This document shows, one piece after another, positions 30,593-37,960 of a DNA stretch of 37,960 nt. A model generated the notes under the pieces. It was not told the DNA's origin, made no database searches, and saw only the letters and a program-made list of their open reading frames with translations. Numbering within the stretch: position 1 is the first letter of the stretch; every line of letters begins with the position of its first letter. Both the position numbers and the translations under genes were made by a program. Source of the DNA: Clostridia bacterium (GTDB lineage: Bacteria > Bacillota > Clostridia > Oscillospirales > Butyricicoccaceae). The stretch spans positions 1-37,960 of the forward strand of contig JAFXDF010000087.1 of the NCBI GenBank assembly GCA_017521295.1. Direction: 5' to 3'.

Positions 30593-31978
30593 ATGGAAAA
30601 CTTTACCCTCAAGCTGCAGAGCGAGGATAAAAGGCCTCTTTACGAGCAGCTTTACCGCCATATCATCGGTGAGATCGAGGCCGGACGGCTGAAAAACGGC
30701 GAAAGGCTGCCCTCCAAACGGGCTCTCTGCGCCCACCTGTCGGTGAGCCAGAGCACGGTGGAGACCGCCTACGGTATGCTCACCGCAGAGGGCTATCTCC
30801 GGGCCAAGCCCAAGAGCGGCTATTATGTCAGCGCCGACCTGTACCGGCCGGTCACCGGCCAGAGCGCCCCACGGACGGAGAGGCCTGCCCCGGTGAAAAC
30901 CGCTCCCCGGTACGATTTTTCCACCGGCGCGGTGGATACCGGGGTGTTCCCCTATGCCTCCTGGGCCCGGCTCAGCCGGGAGGTGGTGTCGGGCAATCCC
31001 CAGCTTTTGCAGCGGGGAGAGGCCCAGGGCGACCCGGCCTTCCGCCAGGCCCTGGCCGAGTTCCTCCGGGAGTACCGGGGCGTCCGGTGTGAGGCCGACC
31101 AGATCGTGGTGGGCGCCGGACTGGAATACCTCCTCAATGTTCTGGTGCAGGTTTTGCCCGAAGAGAGCGTTTACGGCCTGGAGGATCCGGGCTACCAGGC
31201 CGCTTGGCAGGTGCTGCGCAACCACGGGCGGCAGATCCGCATGATCCCCCTGGACGACAGCGGCCTCCGGGAGGACAAGCTCCGGGAAAGCGGCGCCACC
31301 GTGGCCTTTGTCACCCCCTCCCACCAGTTCCCCATGGGCAGCACCATGCCTGTGGGCCGCCGGGCGGCCCTGCTGGCCTGGGCGCGGGAGGCCGATGACC
31401 GCTTTATCGTGGAGGACGACTACGACAGCGAGTTCTGCTATCTGAGCCGCCCCATCCCGGCCATGCAGAGTCTGGACGACGGGGAAAAGGTCATTTATGT
31501 GGGCACCTTCTCCCGGTCCATCGCCCCCTCCATCCGCGTGGCCTATCTGGTGCTGCCACGGCGGCTTTTGCCGGTGTATGAGCAGCGGCTGGGCTTTGCT
31601 GCCTCCACCGTGTCCCGGTTCGAGCAGCAGACCCTGGCGGCCTTTGTCAGCCGGGGCTTTTATGCCCGCCATCTGCGGCGGGCGGCCAACCTGTACCGCA
31701 AAAAGCAGCAGCTTCTGCTGGAAGAGCTGGAAAAGATCCCCGGCGCAAAGGTGTCGGGGGCCCAGGCCGGCCTGCACTTTCTGCTGACCCTGCCCGGCAG
31801 GGAAGAGGGCTGGCTGACAGAGCGGGCAGCCAAAGCCGGTGTGCCGGTGCGTGGGCTGAGCGCCTACTGCCGGGCGTGTCCCTGCCCCGAAAGCACCCTG
31901 GTGCTGGGCTTCGCGGGCCTGAAGCTGGAGGAGATCCCGGAGGCGGCCAAAGCCCTGCGGGAGGCCTTTGAAGCATAA
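30593..31978 (+). CDS. MocR-family regulator (GntR HTH plus aminotransferase domain) lacking the PLP lysine
   Basis: A 461-residue protein. The N-terminal GntR winged helix (about 1-75) includes RLPSKRALCAHLSVSQSTVE; the rest is an aminotransferase-fold domain with VGAGLEYLLNVL, VEDDYDSEFCYLSRP and GTFSRSIAPSIRVAYLVLP. MocR regulators such as GabR and PdxR hold PLP on the Lys of a GTFSK motif (K312 in GabR). Here that place is R308, so a Schiff base with PLP cannot form in the usual way. The protein may sense another ligand or bind PLP non-covalently. It begins three bases after the phosphatase fusion stop with a weak ribosome binding site, so translation is probably coupled. Confidence 0.88.
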   Translation: MENFTLKLQSEDKRPLYEQLYRHIIGEIEAGRLKNGERLPSKRALCAHLSVSQSTVETAYGMLTAEGYLRAKPKSGYYVSADLYRPVTGQSAPRTERPAPVKTAPRYDFSTGAVDTGVFPYASWARLSREVVSGNPQLLQRGEAQGDPAFRQALAEFLREYRGVRCEADQIVVGAGLEYLLNVLVQVLPEESVYGLEDPGYQAAWQVLRNHGRQIRMIPLDDSGLREDKLRESGATVAFVTPSHQFPMGSTMPVGRRAALLAWAREADDRFIVEDDYDSEFCYLSRPIPAMQSLDDGEKVIYVGTFSRSIAPSIRVAYLVLPRRLLPVYEQRLGFAASTVSRFEQQTLAAFVSRGFYARHLRRAANLYRKKQQLLLEELEKIPGAKVSGAQAGLHFLLTLPGREEGWLTERAAKAGVPVRGLSAYCRACPCPESTLVLGFAGLKLEEIPEAAKALREAFEA

Positions 31979-31980
31979 AG

Positions 31981-32006
31981 AAAAGCGGCTCTTTCGAGCC
32001 GCTTTT
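31981..32006 (+). terminator. Terminator of the phosphatase-MocR operon
   Basis: AAAAGCGGCTC, loop TTTC, GAGCCGCTTTTTT. The A-rich left side suits the converging S41 gene as well. Confidence 0.9.
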
Positions 32007-32015
32007 TTGCGTTGT

Positions 32016-33515
32016 TTATTCGCCTTTCAGCGCGTCTTTTGCCATCTGAATGGCGGTGTCCAGCTGGATGTCCTGCTCATACCGGCCGGCCTGCTGCAGC
32101 TGCAGCAGCTGGTTCACCAGCAGCAGGGTGGGGATGCCCGCGCCGGGGTGGCTGTCGGGCAGCTGATAGACCGCCTGCAGCCGGTTGACGGCGTTCAGGG
32201 TGTCCTGGCCCACCTGGTAGGGCTTTTCGGGCAGCTCCTTCAGCAGGCCCAGGGCCACCAGCGCCCGGTTGAGGGCCTCGCCGTTGTCCGAACAGCTCCA
32301 GGGCGCCAGAGCCACGTCGGTGGGCACCGACAGTTTTTCTTTGGTCTTGAGGATCTTGTTTTTTACCTCCACGTCGGGGGTGAGGCCCACATCCTGGTAG
32401 TCCTCCCCCTCCAGGGGCAGCAGCACCATGGTGGTCAGCACGATGCCGGCGTCGTTGTCCAGCACGTAATGCTGCTGGGCCCGGGCCTTGCCAAAGGTGG
32501 TCTGACCGATGACGGTGGCGTTGGCCCCCTCCCGGAGGCCGCAGGCCATGATCTCGGAGGCCGAGGCAGACTGGCCGTCCACCAGCACATACAGGTTGGG
32601 GATGGTGACGCCGTCACCCTGGGCGGTGATGTACTTGTAAACCATCTCCTCTCGGCCCCGGGGATCCCGGTAGCCGATGCGGAAAAAGGTGGTCTTGACG
32701 CTCATAAAATCGGAGGCCATGGAAAAGGCCAGGTCCAGATCGCCGCCGGGATTGCCCCGCAGGTCCAGGATCAGGCTCTCATAGCCGTCCTTGAGGATCT
32801 GGTTCAGATGGAGGCGGAACAGCAGATAGCTGCCGTCGTCCTGGAAGCGGCTCCACTTCATGTAGAACACATCCTCGTCCAGCGGAGCGCAGGAATAGTT
32901 CAGCTGGGAAAGCGCCCTTCTGGTCAGGGTAAAGGTGAGGGTCTCCTTGCCCCGCAGCAGGATGACGGTGACATCGGTGCCGGCCTCGCCGCGCAGCAGG
33001 TCGGAGATGGCCGAAACATCCATGCCCTCCAGGGACTGACCGTTGCCCTGGATGAGGATGTCACCGGCCCGGATGCCGGCGGCGGCCGCCGGGCCCATCA
33101 GGTTGACCTCGGTGACCAGAGCGCCCTTGGCGTGGGCCTGGATGGTGACGCCGATGCCCACATAGTTGGTCTCGGGGGCATAGACGGCGCTGTAAGTGCC
33201 CGAAGGGATGTACATGGTGTACTGGTCATAACCCGACAGCATGACGGCCAGCAGGTATTCGTACAGCAGGGGGTCGGCCTCCAGTTCGGTGAGCAGGCCC
33301 TCCATGTCGGGCGTGCTGCCCAGCAGTTCCTCCATGGCCCGGGCAAGGGGCCGGTCCTCCAGCGAGCTTTCCAGACCTTCCTCCCGGATGAGGGCGTCCA
33401 CCTCGGTGAGGATGTCCAGCTGGGCTTCGGGGGGATAATCGGCGGCAAAGGCGCCGGGAACGGCGCAGACAAACAGGGTAATGGCCAAAAACAGGGCCAG
33501 AATGCGTTGTTTCAT
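32016..33515 (-). CDS. Secreted C-terminal processing peptidase, S41 family
   Basis: A 499-residue protein. It has a signal peptide (about 1-24, cleavage after GAFA), an N-terminal helical region, a PDZ domain (about 112-200, with GIGVTI and AAAAGIRAGDILIQ) and an S41 protease core with the Ser/Lys dyad S318 (in GQSASASE) and K343 (in TTFGKA). The 25-residue spacing equals that of CtpB-type proteases. The C-terminus (about 415-480, TLNAVNRLQAVYQLPD) resembles a peptidoglycan-binding repeat. It should act outside the membrane, trimming proteins or processing a sporulation or cell-wall regulator. AAAGGAG precedes the ATG. There is little room for a promoter after the argS terminator, so partial read-through from argS is likely. 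Confidence 0.9.
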   Translation of the reverse strand: MKQRILALFLAITLFVCAVPGAFAADYPPEAQLDILTEVDALIREEGLESSLEDRPLARAMEELLGSTPDMEGLLTELEADPLLYEYLLAVMLSGYDQYTMYIPSGTYSAVYAPETNYVGIGVTIQAHAKGALVTEVNLMGPAAAAGIRAGDILIQGNGQSLEGMDVSAISDLLRGEAGTDVTVILLRGKETLTFTLTRRALSQLNYSCAPLDEDVFYMKWSRFQDDGSYLLFRLHLNQILKDGYESLILDLRGNPGGDLDLAFSMASDFMSVKTTFFRIGYRDPRGREEMVYKYITAQGDGVTIPNLYVLVDGQSASASEIMACGLREGANATVIGQTTFGKARAQQHYVLDNDAGIVLTTMVLLPLEGEDYQDVGLTPDVEVKNKILKTKEKLSVPTDVALAPWSCSDNGEALNRALVALGLLKELPEKPYQVGQDTLNAVNRLQAVYQLPDSHPGAGIPTLLLVNQLLQLQQAGRYEQDIQLDTAIQMAKDALKGE

Positions 33516-33540
33516 GGGGTGCTCCTTTCAAAAGGGGGAG

Positions 33541-33571
33541 AAAAAACCGGGGAAAGCGGTGCTTTCCCCGG
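33541..33571 (-). terminator. Terminator of argS
   Basis: CCGGGGAAAGC and GCTTTCCCCGG form an 11-bp stem with a 3-base loop; on the minus strand TTTTTT follows. Confidence 0.88.
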
Positions 33572-33577
33572 CGTGTT

Positions 33578-35320
33578 TTACATATGATCGGGTGCGGAAA
33601 CGCCGAAGCAGGACAGGGCGTTTTCGATGACGGCTGCGGTGCAGCAGCTCAGCAGAATGCGGGCCTCACGCAGGGCGGGGGCGGCGTCCTTGATGCGGCA
33701 CTCGGTGTAGAACTTGTGGAAGGCGGTGGCCACCTGGGTGGCATAGCGGTTCAGACGGCTGGGGTCACGCTGAACGGCGGCCAGACGGATCTCCTCGGGC
33801 AGACGGCTCAGATCGCGGATCAGATCCAGCTCGGCGCCCTCCACCAGCAGGGACAGGTCAGCGCTCTTCACATCGGTGGGGATGTTGTCCTGGGCCAGGG
33901 CCTTCAGGATGGACTTGATGCGGGCGTGGGCGTACTGGACATAGTACACGGGGTTCTCGCTGTCGTTGCGCACGGCCAGACCCAGGTCGAACTCGATGGG
34001 AGAGGCCGAGTGGCGGGAGTTGAAGAAGAACCGGGCGGCGTCCACGCTGACCTCGTCCAGCAGATCGTGCAGGGCGATGGCGTTGCCGGTACGCTTGGAC
34101 ATACGGACGGGCTGACCGTCACGGACCAGCTGCACCAGCTGCATCAGCACGATCTCCAGACGGTTGGTGCCGTCCAGACCCAGAGCGTCCAGAGCGCACT
34201 TCAGACGGGCCACGTGGCCGTGGTGGTCGGCACCCCAGATGTTGATGACACGGTCAAAGCCCCGCACCTCAAACTTGTTGCGGTGATAGGCTATGTCGGC
34301 GGCGAAGTAGGTGTAGAAGCCGTTGGCACGGCGCAGCACGTCGTCCTTCAGCTCCAGCTTTTCGATGTCCTCGGAGGTCTTGCCCTCGGCACGGTACATC
34401 TGCTCCAGCAGGTAGGAGGTGTTCAGCCACAGGGCGCCGTCCTTTTCGTAAGTATGGCCGTTCTCGGTGAGCTTCTTCACGGTGTCGGCCACATAGTCGC
34501 TGTTGTGCAGCTCGCTCTCAAAGAACCACACGTCGTAGTTGATGAGGTAGCGCTGCAGGTCGGCCTTCATGGCGGGGATGTTGTGCTCCAGACCAAAGGC
34601 GGCCAGGGCATCGTGACGCTCCTTCTCGGGGCGGTTCAGGTAGCTGTCGCCGTGCTTGTCAAAGAACTTCTGGGCCAGCACCTTGATATCGTTGCCGTGA
34701 TAGCCGTTCTCGGGGAACTCCACGGCCTCCTCGCCCAGGATGATCTGGCGGTAGCGGGCGTCCAGAGAGGTGGCGAACTTGTCGATCTGGTTGCCGGCGT
34801 CGTTGACATAGAACTCGCGGGTGACTTCGTTGCCGGCGCGGCTCAGCACTTCGGCCAGGCAGTCACCCAGCACGCCGCCGCGGGCGTTGCCCATGTGCAT
34901 GGGACCGGTGGGATTGGCGGAGACAAACTCCACCATGACCTTCTCGGGCTTTTCGGCCACGGTGCGGCCGTAATTGGAGCCCTCCTCGGTGATGTTGTTC
35001 AGCACGTTTTCAAACCAGCTGTGGCTCAGACGCAGGTTCAAAAAGCCGGGGCCGGCGATCTCGGCGGAGGCAAAGCAGGTGCCCTCCAGCTCCATTTTGG
35101 CAACCAGGATCTCGGCTACCTTGCGGGGGTTCTGGCGCAGGACCTTGGCGTTCTGCATGGCAAAGCCGGAGGCATAGTCGCCGTTGCGCAGATCCTTGGG
35201 GATCTCGATCTGCACCGGGCGGACCTCGGCCTGGGGCAGCTCGCCGGCCTGGACGGCGGCGTCATAGGCCTTCCGGATGAGCTCGGCGGCCTGGGTCATG
35301 GCATTCTGGATGTGATTCAT
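33578..35320 (-). CDS. argS: Arginyl-tRNA synthetase
   Basis: A 580-residue class I synthetase that charges tRNA-Arg. It has an N-terminal Add1 domain (about 1-90), the catalytic core with the HIGH-type motif HMGNARGG in ANPTGPMHMGN, the KMSKS-type motif VRMSKRTGN, and a C-terminal anticodon-binding helical domain ending in LRE/CCTAAVI-type helices. Length and motif order are normal for the bacterial enzyme. Its ATG overlaps the stop of the YwiB-like gene by four bases (ATGA), so the two are coupled. No T-box leader is visible upstream. Confidence 0.96.
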   Translation of the reverse strand: MNHIQNAMTQAAELIRKAYDAAVQAGELPQAEVRPVQIEIPKDLRNGDYASGFAMQNAKVLRQNPRKVAEILVAKMELEGTCFASAEIAGPGFLNLRLSHSWFENVLNNITEEGSNYGRTVAEKPEKVMVEFVSANPTGPMHMGNARGGVLGDCLAEVLSRAGNEVTREFYVNDAGNQIDKFATSLDARYRQIILGEEAVEFPENGYHGNDIKVLAQKFFDKHGDSYLNRPEKERHDALAAFGLEHNIPAMKADLQRYLINYDVWFFESELHNSDYVADTVKKLTENGHTYEKDGALWLNTSYLLEQMYRAEGKTSEDIEKLELKDDVLRRANGFYTYFAADIAYHRNKFEVRGFDRVINIWGADHHGHVARLKCALDALGLDGTNRLEIVLMQLVQLVRDGQPVRMSKRTGNAIALHDLLDEVSVDAARFFFNSRHSASPIEFDLGLAVRNDSENPVYYVQYAHARIKSILKALAQDNIPTDVKSADLSLLVEGAELDLIRDLSRLPEEIRLAAVQRDPSRLNRYATQVATAFHKFYTECRIKDAAPALREARILLSCCTAAVIENALSCFGVSAPDHM

Positions 35321-35760
35321 TGATAAATCGCTCCTTCTTCAGCGTTTTTAATAGTCAGAGAGAGATGATTGACGCCCACGGGGGTGTTGGCCACCTCCAC
35401 GGTGTACTGCACGTCCAGATCGCCCCCGTCGTCGGTGAGGGTGTTCCGGATGTGATTGGTGGAGACCACGATGGACAGATCCCCGTAGTCGGTGTGGTAC
35501 AGCGACATGTGCCGCTTGCCCAGTTCAAACAGCAGCTCGGAGGGGTACAGACCGGTGCGCACCAGCTTCACATAGTCGGGCTTGATCCGCAGGGTGGTAC
35601 GGGTGCCGGCCAGACCGGTGAGTTCCGACTCCTCATAGCTGATATAATAACTGTCGTTTTTGCGGTAATAGCGGCCGGGGGTCACCAGGGTGATGGGATC
35701 GCCCGCCTCGCCGTCCTGCTCCTGCAGGCCGCGGATGGAGATGATTACGTCTTTTTTCAT
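35317..35760 (-). CDS. DUF1934/YwiB-like beta-barrel protein
   Basis: A 147-residue protein starting MKKDVIISIRGLQEQDGEAG, rich in beta strands (GRYYRKNDSYYISYEES, LRIKPDYVKLVRTG). It matches the calycin-like DUF1934 family (B. subtilis YwiB). In Bacillus the ywiB gene also sits directly before argS, so the order is conserved, but the function is unknown. The ATG at 35758-35760 has AAAGGAG 11 bases upstream; a longer reading from 35823 overlaps the promoter and is rejected. It is the first gene of the argS operon. Confidence 0.85.
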   Translation of the reverse strand: MKKDVIISIRGLQEQDGEAGDPITLVTPGRYYRKNDSYYISYEESELTGLAGTRTTLRIKPDYVKLVRTGLYPSELLFELGKRHMSLYHTDYGDLSIVVSTNHIRNTLTDDGGDLDVQYTVEVANTPVGVNHLSLTIKNAEEGAIYQ

Positions 35761-35828
35761 AAAAACAAAGGCGCTCCTTTGGTGAAAATCACAACAAAAA
35801 GAAAAGTGTACAAAAATAATCACCTTAT

Positions 35829-35856
35829 ACTATACCACAGAAAGTCAAAAATGCAA
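35829..35856 (-). promoter_or_regulatory. Promoter of the ywiB-argS operon
   Basis: On the minus strand: TTGCAT (35851-35856), 16-bp spacer, extended -10 TGGTATAGT (35829-35837). The leader is about 65 bases with no obvious structure. Confidence 0.65.
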
Positions 35857-35915
35857 AAGAATTTCCCATGAAATCTGCAAAAACAGAGAAAAAGTAGGTT
35901 TTTGCAGCTTCCTCG

Positions 35916-35944
35916 TTGCGGAATTAACAAAATTTTGATAAAAT
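35916..35944 (+). promoter_or_regulatory. Promoter of the decarboxylase operon
   Basis: TTGCGG (35916-35921), 17-bp spacer, extended -10 TGATAAAAT (35936-35944). Confidence 0.6.
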
Positions 35945-35990
35945 GATAAACAGGGAAGAATTTGAATTCCGAAGAAAAGAGGAATGAGAC

Positions 35991-37367
35991 ATGAAGATCA
36001 AAATCACCGAAACGGTATTGCGGGACGGACAGCAGTCGCTGATGGCCACCAGAATGCCCATCGAGGATTTTCTGCCTGTTCTGGAGAAAATGGACCAGGC
36101 CGGTTATTACTCCATGGAGTGCTGGGGCGGCGCTACCTTTGACAGCTGCCTGCGCTATCTGGACGAGGACCCCTGGCAGCGCCTGCGCACCATCCGCAAG
36201 CACGTGAAGAACACCAAGCTGCAGATGCTGCTCCGCGGCCAGAACCTGCTGGGCTATAAGCACTATCCCGACGATATCGTCCGCGCCTTCGTCCGCAAGA
36301 GCGTGGAGTGCGGCATCGACATCATCCGCATTTTTGACGCCCTCAACGACCTGCGCAACATCGAGGTGGCGGTGGACGAGGCCATCAAGGCCGGCGCCCA
36401 TGTTTCCGGTACCCTGTGCTATACCACCAGCCCCATCCACAGCCTGGATATGTTCGTGGACCTGGGCAAGCAGCTGGAAAAGATGGGCTGCCACTCCATC
36501 TGCATCAAGGACATGGCCGGCATCATGAGCCCCAAGGAGGCCTATGACCTGGTCTCCGCCCTCAAGCAGAACGTCAAGCTGCCCATCGTGGTCCACACCC
36601 ACGGCACCACCGGCATGGGCTCCATGACTCTGCTGAAGGCCGCCGAGGCCGGCGCCGACGTCATCGACTGCGCCATCGCCTGCCTGTCCGGCGGCACCAG
36701 CCAGCCTCCCACGGAAACCATGCACTATGTGCTGGAGGAGATGGGCTGGGAGACCGGCCTGGACAAGAACGTGCTGAAGGAGATCAACGACTTCTTCAAG
36801 CCCGTCCGGGACAGCTTCATCAAGAGCGGTATGCTGAACCCCATCGTCATGGGCACCGACCCCGACGCCCTGAACTACCAGGTGCCCGGCGGTATGCTGT
36901 CCAATCTGGTGGCCCAGCTCACCGCCCAGAACAAGCTGGACCGTTTCCAGGAAGTTCTGGAAGAAGTGCCCCGCGTCCGCAAGGACCTGGGTTATCCGCC
37001 CCTGGTCACCCCCTCTTCCCAGATGGTGGGCGTCCAGGCCACCAACAACGTGCTGGCCGGCGAGCGGTACAAGATGGTCTCCAAGGAGATCAAGGCCTAT
37101 CTCCGCGGCGAGTACGGCAAGGCCCCCGGCCAGGTGGACGAGGATCTGCGCAAGAAGGTCCTGGGCGACGAGCAGCCCGTGACCTGCCGCTTTGCCGACC
37201 TGCTGGAGCCCGGCTTTGAGAAGTATAAAGCCGAGATCGGCGATCTGGCCAGGACCGAAGAGGACGTGCTGTCCTACGCCGCCTTCCCCCAGGTGGCCGA
37301 AGCCTTCCTGGAGCGCCGCAAGGAGCGGGAAGAACGTGCCGTCAAGTACTCCATCGAGGAGATGTAA
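35991..37367 (+). CDS. oadA: Oxaloacetate decarboxylase alpha / pyruvate carboxylase B-type carboxyltransferase subunit
   Basis: A 458-residue carboxyltransferase of the HMGL-like TIM-barrel type. Metal and catalytic residues: D12 in LRDGQQS, K173 in CIKDMAG, and H202 and H204 in VHTHGTTGM. The C-terminal half (about 300-450) is the conserved PYC_OADA domain. It moves CO2 between oxaloacetate and biotin. The biotin domain that often ends OadA is missing; instead a separate biotin-carrier gene lies two genes downstream. With an OadG-like membrane subunit next, a Na+-pumping decarboxylase is the best reading. A membrane beta subunit should lie beyond the window. GAGGAATG precedes the ATG. Confidence 0.92.
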   Translation: MKIKITETVLRDGQQSLMATRMPIEDFLPVLEKMDQAGYYSMECWGGATFDSCLRYLDEDPWQRLRTIRKHVKNTKLQMLLRGQNLLGYKHYPDDIVRAFVRKSVECGIDIIRIFDALNDLRNIEVAVDEAIKAGAHVSGTLCYTTSPIHSLDMFVDLGKQLEKMGCHSICIKDMAGIMSPKEAYDLVSALKQNVKLPIVVHTHGTTGMGSMTLLKAAEAGADVIDCAIACLSGGTSQPPTETMHYVLEEMGWETGLDKNVLKEINDFFKPVRDSFIKSGMLNPIVMGTDPDALNYQVPGGMLSNLVAQLTAQNKLDRFQEVLEEVPRVRKDLGYPPLVTPSSQMVGVQATNNVLAGERYKMVSKEIKAYLRGEYGKAPGQVDEDLRKKVLGDEQPVTCRFADLLEPGFEKYKAEIGDLARTEEDVLSYAAFPQVAEAFLERRKEREERAVKYSIEEM

Positions 37368-37379
37368 GGAGGCTGCGGT

Positions 37380-37742
37380 ATGCTGAAGATGACAACGCTG
37401 CTCACCGGCCGTATCGGCATTCTGGAGGCCGGCGTCACCGCACTTCTGGGCTATGCCGTGGTGTTTTTTGGCCTGGTCCTGCTGATGGCCGTGGTCATGG
37501 GCCTGGGCAAGGTCATGACCGCCAAAACGGCCAAGCCTGCCGCACCGGCGGCTCCCGCCGTCCAGGCCGAGCCCGTGCCCGAAGCCCCCAGGGAGGAGGC
37601 CAAGGGTACCGCCGGCACCATTCTGCTGCATGATGTTCCCGAGCGGGAAGCTGCCATGGTCATGGCCGTGGTGGCCCACCGTCTGGGCAAGCCTCTGAAC
37701 CAGCTGCGGTTCAAATCCATCCGGGAGGTCAAGGACAAATGA
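37380..37742 (+). CDS. oadG: OadG-like gamma subunit of a sodium-pump decarboxylase
   Basis: A 120-residue protein with one membrane helix (about 18-42, VTALLGYAVVFFGLVLLMAV), then an Ala/Pro linker (about 49-75) and a small polar C-terminal domain. This is the OadG/MmdD pattern: the gamma subunit anchors the carboxyltransferase to the membrane pump. It starts 12 bases after oadA behind AAGGAGG. Its TGA overlaps the ATG of the next gene (ATGA). The C-terminal part lacks the histidine cluster often seen in OadG, so the assignment rests on topology and context. Confidence 0.82.
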   Translation: MLKMTTLLTGRIGILEAGVTALLGYAVVFFGLVLLMAVVMGLGKVMTAKTAKPAAPAAPAVQAEPVPEAPREEAKGTAGTILLHDVPEREAAMVMAVVAHRLGKPLNQLRFKSIREVKDK

Positions 37743-37960
37743 GATATAAAGTAACGCTGAACAACAAGATCTACGAAGTAGAGGTGGAAGAGACCACCGC
37801 CATGCTGGTGGACGAGTACGAGGCCGTGGCTCCTGCCGCGCCCGCCGCACCCGTTGCCGCCGCTCCTGTGGCTGCCGCGCCCGCCGCGGCCCCTGCCGCC
37901 GCGCCCGCTGCCGCCCCTGTGGCTGCTGCCGCCGGCGAGCAGGTCACCGCTCCCATGCCC
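37739..37960 (+). CDS. Biotin carboxyl carrier subunit, N-terminal part (cut by window edge)
   Basis: 74 codons are visible. The start MRYKVTLNNKIYEVEVEETT is a typical biotin-carrier N-terminus, followed by a long flexible Ala/Pro/Val linker (about 30-65) and then GEQVTAPMP, the entry strand of a biotinyl domain (normally APMPG). The biotin lysine (AMKM) lies past the window end. It should carry CO2 from the OadA-type subunit to the membrane pump. The ATG overlaps the stop of the gamma-subunit gene by four bases, so the three genes form one operon. Confidence 0.88.
   Translation, partial: MRYKVTLNNKIYEVEVEETTAMLVDEYEAVAPAAPAAPVAAAPVAAAPAAAPAAAPAAAPVAAAAGEQVTAPMP

Noticed and set aside
33584..35323. 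Plus-strand open frame covering all of argS
   Set aside because: Val/Gly/His-rich mirror of the argS codons with no known domain; argS itself has HIGH and KMSKS motifs.
35761..35828. T-box leader upstream of the ywiB-argS operon
   Set aside because: The leader is about 65 bases, A-rich and unstructured, without an AGGGUGGNACCGCG-type element.
35820..37850. A 2-kb minus-strand open frame opposite oadA
   Set aside because: Antisense shadow of oadA, which carries all the catalytic motifs.
37820..37930. GCCGCGCCC-rich tandem repeat near the right edge
   Set aside because: It encodes the Ala/Pro linker normal for biotin carrier proteins; the repetition follows from the protein sequence.

Overview
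The window comes from a G+C-rich Gram-positive anaerobe, most likely a Clostridia member of the Oscillospiraceae type (Faecalibacterium/Gemmiger-like). This is inferred from strong AAAGGAGG-type ribosome binding sites, a clostridial gene set (SpoVB/MurJ-like flippase, DegV, MocR, BlaI/BlaR1, NifS/NifU, a split biotin-dependent Na+ pump decarboxylase) and G+C-rich codon use. The genus cannot be fixed from this sequence alone. The genes are ordinary chromosomal ones in short operons on both strands. No rRNA, tRNA, CRISPR array or prophage was seen.

Layout. 1-326: the left end of an IS3-family insertion sequence, with a partial orfA, inserted beside a LysE-type exporter. 355-2820: the exporter, RNase HI, a membrane-anchored XRE regulator and an SGNH hydrolase, with two copies of a dispersed palindromic repeat. 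2880-7034: a BlaI-type repressor behind tandem operators, then a 1237-residue BlaR1-like M56 protein whose sensor domain is not a penicillin-binding fold. 7180-10122: NifS, NifU and a PatB/MalY C-S lyase, a sulfur/cysteine block. 10273-14443: DegV, a divergent two-component system with a small membrane protein, and an orphan radical SAM enzyme. 14553-19969: a beta-lactamase-fold hydrolase, a truncated acetate-transporter remnant, two GNAT acetyltransferases (the second A+T-rich and probably acquired), a SpoVB/MurJ-like flippase and a small XRE regulator. 20010-23144: glycerol kinase divergent from a monoglyceride-lipase-like enzyme, then a C39-like protein. 23187-28438: a MacB/FtsX-type ABC exporter with a huge coiled coil, followed by a membrane-anchored Ca-loop protein. 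28556-33515: threonine aldolase, a phosphatase/membrane/zinc-ribbon fusion paired with a MocR regulator, and a secreted S41 protease. 33578-35760: argS with its YwiB-like partner. 35991-end: a split oxaloacetate-decarboxylase-type operon that runs off the window.

Regulation visible in the DNA. Many promoters carry an extended -10 of the form TGnTATnnT, often with a good -35 at 16-17 bp. Most operons end in clear hairpin/T-tract terminators, several of them bidirectional. Two genes (IS orfA and the Ca-loop protein) have leader hairpins that would bury their own ribosome binding site in read-through RNA.

Best candidates for something new are the M56 protein with its unrecognised sensor, the MocR regulator that has Arg where the PLP-binding Lys should be together with its phosphatase/zinc-ribbon partner, the hairpin with an internal promoter at 24118-24172, and the dispersed repeat that carries its own terminator arms. 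No intergenic stretch exceeds 300 bases.
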